From positions 1-9,591 of the forward strand of contig JANWXG010000084.1 of NCBI GenBank assembly GCA_025057335.1: 9,591 nt of DNA. Reading direction: 5' to 3'. Position 1 is the first letter of the stretch, and the number at the start of each line of letters is the position of its first letter. This document shows, one piece after another, positions 6,280-9,591 of this stretch. This DNA comes from a bacterium. Its GTDB lineage: Bacteria > Armatimonadota > HRBIN16. Under the pieces are notes generated by a model, which was not told the DNA's origin, did not search any database, and saw only the letters and a program-made list of their open reading frames with translations. Both the position numbers and the translations under genes were made by a program.

Positions 6280-8003
6280 TCTCGCCGCTCCTGCTCGTCC
6301 CTGTCGTTTCCCCCACCGATGTTCATCTCAAACTGTCGCCTTTTGGGGCCGGTGAAGGGCTGGGGACGCACCTTCTCGCCCTCCTTTACGCCTTCTACAA
6401 TCTCCACGAAGGCGTCGCCGCGTAAGCCTGTCTTCACCGTGCGGGTCTCGTTTTTGTCCACTGTCTCGCCGTCCACTACCTCGCGATGCACGACGCTGAC
6501 CTTGGCTGTGCGCGCATCCACGAACTGCAGCGCCTCGCGCGGCAGGCGCAACACATTCTGCTTGCGCTCCACGATGATGCGGCACTTGGCGCTCATACCG
6601 GGCTTCATGCGCGGGTCGGGCTTCTCGATCTCCACCTCGACGGGGAACTTGATGACCGCCCCTCCGGGAGCGCCCTGCTGCGGGGCAGCGGAAGCAGGAG
6701 CCACTTTGCGTACCTTGCCCTCGAACACCTCGTCGCGCAGGGCGTCCAGCCGAATCTCCACCTTCTGCCCCACCTTCACCTTGCCGATGTCCACCTCGTT
6801 CACCTGCAGCTTGATGCGCATGCGCGAGAGGTCGGCTATCTGCACCAGCGGCATCCCGGAGGAGAAGGTCGCCACGCCCGAGGTCACCAGCTCACCTGAC
6901 TCGATGTAACGCTGCGTGACGACGCCGCTCATCGGGGCGCGGATGACCGTATCCGCCAGGCGCGTCCGTGCTTCCTTCAGCGCACTCTGCAGTTGTTCCA
7001 CCGCCGCCTGCGCCTGCTGCACCTCGCGTTCGCGTACCGCCAGCTGCACACGGTTGGCTTCCGCCAGCTTCAGGCGCATGCGAGCGTCCTCGAGCGCGGC
7101 GCGGGCAGCTTCCACCTCTTGCTGGCGCAGCTCGTCGCGCTTCGCCTGGGCGTGCGCCTGGTCTAGCGCGGCTTTCGCCTGTTTCACGCGCGACTCCGCC
7201 TCCGCCCTTTGCAGACGCAGCTGTTCTTCCAGGGTTTGGAGGCGTTGCTCCGCCTGTTGCAGGCGCGCCTCCGCAGCAGTCAGCTGGGTAGCAGCGAGGT
7301 CTACTTCACGTTGGGAGACGAAGCCTTTCGCCAGAAGCTGCTTCTGGCGCTCCAGTTGCCGTCGGGCGTCGTCGCGCTGCGCGCGCGCTTCGTCCACCGC
7401 CGCCCGGGCGTCGGTACGCAGCTGGGGATGGGTTACCTTGAGCAGCAGGTTCAGGTTCTCCACTGCCGCCTGGTAGCTCGCCTCCGCCTGCTCCAGGGCA
7501 GCTTGAGTGGCTTCGGGCTGCGTTTGCGCCTCGCGCAGTGCCTGCTGGTAGCGTATCTCGGCGGTGCGCAGAGCGTTGCGTGCCTGCTCGATCTGCGCCT
7601 CGATGTCTGTTGGCTGGTAACTGCGCAGCAGCTTCGCCTGTTCCAGACGGGCGATGGCAGCGCGCAGCTGCGCCTCTGTCTGACGCAAACTGGCTTCCAC
7701 CTCAACGGGGTCAATACGGGCAATCAGCTGCCCTTCGCGTACGACATCGCCTGCCTCTACGTCCAGACTGAGGATGCGCCCGGCGATTTTGCTCTTGACC
7801 TCTACCTTGCGCAGCGGCTCTAGCACACCCGACTCGGCGACGATAATCTCCACATCGCCGCGAGACACCTCCACGAGGCGCGGCGGGGGAGCTGCCTTGC
7901 TCATCAAGCGGTATCCCCACCAGCCCGTCGCGCCCAGCAGAAGGATAATCGGTAAGCAGCCGAATAGCAGCAGCTTCGCTCGGCGACGCAAAAAGGCTCT
8001 CAC
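6276..8003 (-). CDS. Periplasmic adaptor (membrane fusion protein), MacA/HlyD family, with extended coiled coil
   Basis: Adaptor that links an inner-membrane pump to an outer-membrane channel. Starting from the GTG at 8003 it has 575 residues, against about 370-400 for MacA. One N-terminal membrane anchor (about 11-31) is followed by GDVEIIVAESGVLEPLRKVEVKSKIAGRI and the first lipoyl half (to about 99). A helical hairpin covers about 100-350, then IRAPMSGVV (second lipoyl half, about 354), the beta-barrel, and a membrane-proximal domain ending in a charged tail. The hairpin tip carries R219-x3-L223-x6-S230 in RQKQLLAKGFVS, which fits the RLS motif of TolC-docking adaptors, so a TolC-like partner is expected. 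Each helix is about 120 residues long. A strong AAGGAGG (8009-8015) lies five bases before the start. The 3' end overlaps the permease gene by four bases. Confidence 0.94.
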   Translation of the reverse strand: MRAFLRRRAKLLLFGCLPIILLLGATGWWGYRLMSKAAPPPRLVEVSRGDVEIIVAESGVLEPLRKVEVKSKIAGRILSLDVEAGDVVREGQLIARIDPVEVEASLRQTEAQLRAAIARLEQAKLLRSYQPTDIEAQIEQARNALRTAEIRYQQALREAQTQPEATQAALEQAEASYQAAVENLNLLLKVTHPQLRTDARAAVDEARAQRDDARRQLERQKQLLAKGFVSQREVDLAATQLTAAEARLQQAEQRLQTLEEQLRLQRAEAESRVKQAKAALDQAHAQAKRDELRQQEVEAARAALEDARMRLKLAEANRVQLAVREREVQQAQAAVEQLQSALKEARTRLADTVIRAPMSGVVTQRYIESGELVTSGVATFSSGMPLVQIADLSRMRIKLQVNEVDIGKVKVGQKVEIRLDALRDEVFEGKVRKVAPASAAPQQGAPGGAVIKFPVEVEIEKPDPRMKPGMSAKCRIIVERKQNVLRLPREALQFVDARTAKVSVVHREVVDGETVDKNETRTVKTGLRGDAFVEIVEGVKEGEKVRPQPFTGPKRRQFEMNIGGGNDRDEQERRE

Positions 8004-8018
8004 GCTTTCCTCCTTCAG

Positions 8019-8042
8019 AGTATATGCCCCGCTCTCATTATG
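8019..8042 (-). promoter_or_regulatory. Possible promoter region of the adaptor-permease operon
   Basis: On the minus strand two candidate -10 boxes precede the adaptor gene: CATAAT (8042-8037) and TATACT (8024-8019). The second sits just upstream of the AAGGAGG ribosome binding site and would leave a leader of only about ten bases. Neither has a convincing -35 element, so this is a weak call. Confidence 0.25.
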
Positions 8043-8174
8043 ACAGATTTGGAGGGACGAAGTTTCATCTATGTGTGCCGGCTAACCACATCGTCACCGA
8101 TGGCAACGCCCGGCTTCGTCCGATGATGAAGATATTGCTCTCCGAAAGATGGCTATCCACTCAGCGGTTCGTCC
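8043..8174. other. Intergenic stretch without recognisable gene
   Basis: This is the beginning of the 747-base interval between the adaptor gene and the next convincing gene. All six frames here give short, composition-driven translations with no domain, signal peptide or good ribosome binding site. I see no tRNA-like or other folded RNA here. Confidence 0.5.
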
Positions 8175-8226
8175 CCAGGAACCTCTGGAGGGCGAGGCTC
8201 CTGCCGAGCCGTCGGGTTTGCGTGGT
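8175..8226 (+). repeat. Dispersed palindromic repeat, copy 1 (GGCGAGGC...GCCGAGCC core)
   Basis: The core at 8191-8210 is a hairpin in which GGC-GA-GGC pairs with GCC-GA-GCC across a TCCT loop, leaving a tandem G-A mismatch in the middle of the stem. Just upstream, CCAG (8175-8178) and CTGG (8185-8188) form a second small inverted pair. The same arrangement recurs about 132 bases downstream. Read as protein the core gives GEAPAEP or, on the other strand, GSAGASPS. From memory, such short-peptide signatures appear as spurious ORFs in repeat-rich genomes of cyanobacteria and Armatimonadota-like bacteria. Its function is unknown. Confidence 0.6.
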
Positions 8227-8307
8227 CGCGACGGAGCGCGCCTTTCAGAGATTGGTTGCAGGAATGCCCTCTGCTGCATCCACAGGAGCGTGGCGGAGCG
8301 GGACTCT

Positions 8308-8356
8308 CCAGCCGTCCTGGAAGGCGAGGCTCTTGCCGAGCGATTTGGCGTAGCAT
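8308..8356 (+). repeat. Dispersed palindromic repeat, copy 2
   Basis: This is a second, slightly diverged copy of the preceding repeat. The core at 8323-8342 (GGCGAGGC, TCTT loop, GCCGAGCG) differs by a loop change and by loss of the last pair. The upstream CCAG (8308-8311) and CTGG (8317-8320) pair is kept. Divergence outside the core suggests separate insertion or old duplication rather than a recent tandem copy. Confidence 0.55.
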
Positions 8357-8459
8357 GCTGAGCCGCAGGCGAAGCATCCCCGCAACCCTGACGCTGTTTG
8401 GACTAGGCGTGTTGCCCGTGTGGTACGCCCTGCATCGACGGCGTATTGCAGTGGCGTGA
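8355..8459 (+). CDS. Small ORF resembling an orphan PEP-CTERM-like sorting tail
   Basis: A 34-codon frame from ATG 8355 to TGA 8459. It reads SIPATLTLFGLG, then a hydrophobic stretch (VLPVWYAL) and a basic end HRRRIAVA. This order of PAT-L-LGLG, one membrane helix and an Arg cluster is the layout of PEP-CTERM sorting signals, but the PEP itself is reduced to IP. No Shine-Dalgarno precedes the ATG, and the sequence upstream in the same frame is repeat-derived rather than protein-like. It may be the 3' remnant of a secreted-protein gene destroyed by repeat insertion, a tiny membrane peptide, or chance. I cannot tell which from sequence alone. Confidence 0.3.
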   Translation: MLSRRRSIPATLTLFGLGVLPVWYALHRRRIAVA

Positions 8460-8467
8460 GGGGGAAA

Positions 8468-8725
8468 CCTAACCCCCTGTCCCCCTTCCCTACGCGGGAA
8501 GGGGGAAAGCGGCTCCCCTCTCCTCGCAGGAGAGGGGATGGGAGAGAGGTTAACCTAACCCCCTGTCCCCCTTCCCTACGCGGGAAGGGGGAAGCAGCTT
8601 CCCCTCTCCTCGCAGGAGAGGAGTGAGGTGAGAGGTTAACCTAACCCCCTGTCCCCCTTCCCTACGCGGGAAGGGGGAAAGCGGCCCCCCTCTCTTTGTA
8701 GGAGTGGGTTTGGGGGTTAGGTCTG
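8468..8725. repeat. Three tandem 86-bp hairpin-rich repeat units with 10-bp outer inverted repeats
   Basis: Units begin at 8468, 8554 and 8640, an exact 86-base period, each with CCTAACCCCC. Each unit holds hairpin A, a perfect 10-bp stem CCCCCTTCCC/GGGAAGGGGG around TACGC (8481-8505, 8567-8591, 8653-8677). Units 1 and 2 also hold hairpin B, CCCCTCTCCT/AGGAGAGGGG around CGC (8515-8537 perfect; 8601-8623 with one mismatch). Unit 3 is degenerate in its B part but ends in GGGGGTTAGG (8712-8721), the exact reverse complement of the unit's first ten bases. Units 1 and 2 end in GGTTAACC junctions instead. This looks like a MITE- or REP-like palindromic element amplified in tandem. No transposase gene is near. 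Confidence 0.9.
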
Positions 8726-8750
8726 CCCTTGTAGGGGCGAGGGAAAGGAG

Positions 8751-9242
8751 ATGAAAACCATGCTTGCTTACCTGTTCGCCCTGTTCAGCCTTTCGGTGCT
8801 TCCGCCGACGGAGGCGCAACCGCCTGCCGTGCGTATGGAGGTGCATGAAGGTGGAGGCAGACAAGCTCCTCCCCATCCTGTGATAATCACCATCTGCTCG
8901 GACGGGGTGGTGAAAACAGCGCGAGGAGAGTTCCGCGTGGAGCCTGCGCGAGTGCAGAAACTGGTAGACCGACTGGAACGGCTGAGGGCTTTCCGTCTGT
9001 CCTCGGGCGACCTGCAAGACGAGGTAATCAGGGCGGGTGAGGCTCCTGCTGGAATTCGCGGCGGCAGTGGCGTGTATACCCTCCGCCTCACTCGCGGAGA
9101 GAAAACAGTCACCGTGCGCCTCAACCAGCCTGACATGTACGCTGAGACGAAAGTGCGCTCGGTGCGGGTGTTCCAGAAGGCACTCAATGCCATCCGCGGG
9201 TTTGCAAAGGAAGTGGAACGGGAACAGGCGCAACGGCAATAG
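8751..9242 (+). CDS. Small secreted protein of unknown function
   Basis: The 163-residue product begins MKTMLAYLFALFSLSVLPPTEAQ, a clear signal peptide probably cut after TEAQ, so it acts outside the cytoplasm. The mature part has a beta-rich start (PVIITICSDGVVKTARGEFRV), a helix RVQKLVDRLERLRAF, another strand pair GVYTLRLTRGEKTVTVRLNQP, and a C-terminal helix KALNAIRGFAKEVEREQ. The order 'xIxxDGxV, strand, helix with LxxLxxF, strand with G-K-V' resembles small domains such as DUF6438, but this is only a resemblance and I do not name it firmly. GAGGG and AAGGAG lie just upstream. ATG 8751 is preferred over ATG 8760 because it keeps the basic residue of the signal peptide. The gene starts 29 bases after the repeat array, so its promoter or leader may lie in the array. 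Confidence 0.75.
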   Translation: MKTMLAYLFALFSLSVLPPTEAQPPAVRMEVHEGGGRQAPPHPVIITICSDGVVKTARGEFRVEPARVQKLVDRLERLRAFRLSSGDLQDEVIRAGEAPAGIRGGSGVYTLRLTRGEKTVTVRLNQPDMYAETKVRSVRVFQKALNAIRGFAKEVEREQAQRQ

Positions 9243-9257
9243 GATGTTGCGATGACA

Positions 9258-9279
9258 CGAAGCCATTTTTCCTGCTTCG
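9258..9279 (+). terminator. Weak stem-loop after the secreted-protein gene
   Basis: CGAAGC (9258-9263) pairs with GCTTCG (9274-9279) around a ten-base T-rich loop, 15 bases past the stop codon. There is no T-run after the stem, so at best it is a weak or Rho-assisted terminator or mRNA 3' end. Confidence 0.2.
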
Positions 9280-9348
9280 CAGGCTACCAGAGTGGCGCGG
9301 AACCTCCCTGCGATGGCTCCCGAGGGACTGGTGCATGAACGATGCCCT

Positions 9349-9371
9349 GAATTCCCCGGTTCGGGGAATTC
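9349..9371. repeat. Perfect 10-bp hairpin (GAATTCCCCG / CGGGGAATTC)
   Basis: The arms at 9349-9358 and 9362-9371 are exact inverted copies with a GTT loop. No run of T follows on either strand, so it does not look like an intrinsic terminator. It lies exactly where the minus-strand ribbon-helix-helix gene stops looking like protein. Confidence 0.8.
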
Positions 9372-9548
9372 TTCCCAAGTGCCTGCCAGCTGCAGAACGT
9401 CTTCGTGCCACTCCGTCAGAGTGTGATGACGCAGCAACTCCGCAATGTATTCGGTCAGTGGGGCTCCTTGGTCGATTGCCTTCTTGCGCAAGCGCATCTC
9501 TGTTTCAGCATCGAGCTCGATAGTCACGCTCTGTACTAACTTATACAC
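9349..9548 (-). pseudogene. Ribbon-helix-helix antitoxin-like gene with disrupted 3' end
   Basis: From a GTG at 9548 the minus strand encodes YKLVQSVTIELDAETEMRL, then RKKAIDQGAPLTEYIAELLRHH. A beta-strand followed by two helices is the layout of ribbon-helix-helix DNA-binding domains of CopG/Arc-type antitoxins. A tail follows, LTEWHEDVLQLAGTWEEFPE. After that the sequence enters a perfect hairpin and ceases to look like protein. The frame has no stop until 8550, which would run antisense through the whole secreted-protein gene and into the repeat array. A +1 shift after the hairpin meets a TAG at 9284-9286 and would give a normal-sized protein of about 87 residues. GGAAGGA abuts the GTG; no in-frame stop precedes it up to the window edge, so the true start could be outside. 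A frame ending at 9536-9538 overlaps its start and could be the tail of a partner gene, but only 17 codons are visible. Confidence 0.5.
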
Positions 9549-9591
9549 TCCTTCCGCACTGTCACCGCGATGATAGCGCGGAACTGCGCTC

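Noticed and set aside
6916..7476. Plus-strand Ser/Arg/Cys-rich open frame
   Set aside because: It is the antisense of the adaptor's coiled coil, whose repetitive Gln/Ala/Glu codons produce this composition.
8149..8361. Small plus-strand ORFs across the palindromic repeats
   Set aside because: Their translations (EGEAPAEP and similar) are produced by the repeat cores and have no ribosome binding sites.
8468..8725. CRISPR array
   Set aside because: The units are tandem without unique spacers and are internally palindromic throughout, and no cas genes are near.
9349..9371. Intrinsic terminator
   Set aside because: The hairpin is perfect but is not followed by T-rich sequence in either direction.
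8550..9548. 332-codon minus-strand frame continuing from the ribbon-helix-helix gene
   Set aside because: After about 65 residues it has no protein character and runs antisense through the secreted-protein gene and into the repeat array. Only its first part is treated as real.

Overview
The window is GC-rich and gene-dense. It looks like accessory-to-ordinary chromosome of a free-living, diderm bacterium. The adaptor protein carries a TolC-docking motif, which implies an outer membrane. GC-rich coding, dispersed palindromic repeats and a PEP-CTERM-like tail would fit Armatimonadota or a similar thermophile- or soil-associated phylum. That placement is an inference from style, not from a marker gene.

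Left part (1-5013). A secreted beta-sandwich carbohydrate-type protein runs off the left edge on the minus strand. Divergent from it are four plus-strand genes: an oversized MalG-type sugar ABC permease with no partner subunits in view, the release-factor methyltransferase prmC, a CPBP-family membrane protease, and a TPR lipoprotein. The protease and lipoprotein genes overlap by 1-4 bases and are very probably co-transcribed from a TATAAT promoter just after prmC.

Middle (5050-8003, minus strand). A two-gene operon with an ATGA overlap encodes a MacA/HlyD-type periplasmic adaptor with a very long coiled-coil hairpin and a MacB/FtsX-type permease without an ATPase domain. Together with a TolC-like channel and a separate ATPase (neither in the window) they would form an efflux or export machine across both membranes. 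The operon converges on the TPR gene with only 36 bases between them.

Right part (8004-9591). This is a repeat-rich stretch. It holds two copies of a short palindromic repeat with tandem G-A mismatches and a 34-codon frame resembling an orphaned PEP-CTERM sorting tail. These are followed by three tandem 86-base units, each built of hairpins and bounded by a 10-base inverted repeat. Next comes a small secreted protein of unknown function. On the minus strand at the right edge is a ribbon-helix-helix (antitoxin-like) gene whose 3' end appears disrupted at a perfect hairpin.

I did not find a clear new multi-gene system. The points most worth a second look are the repeat array, the PEP-CTERM-like remnant, the extended adaptor and permease architectures, and the broken antitoxin-like gene.
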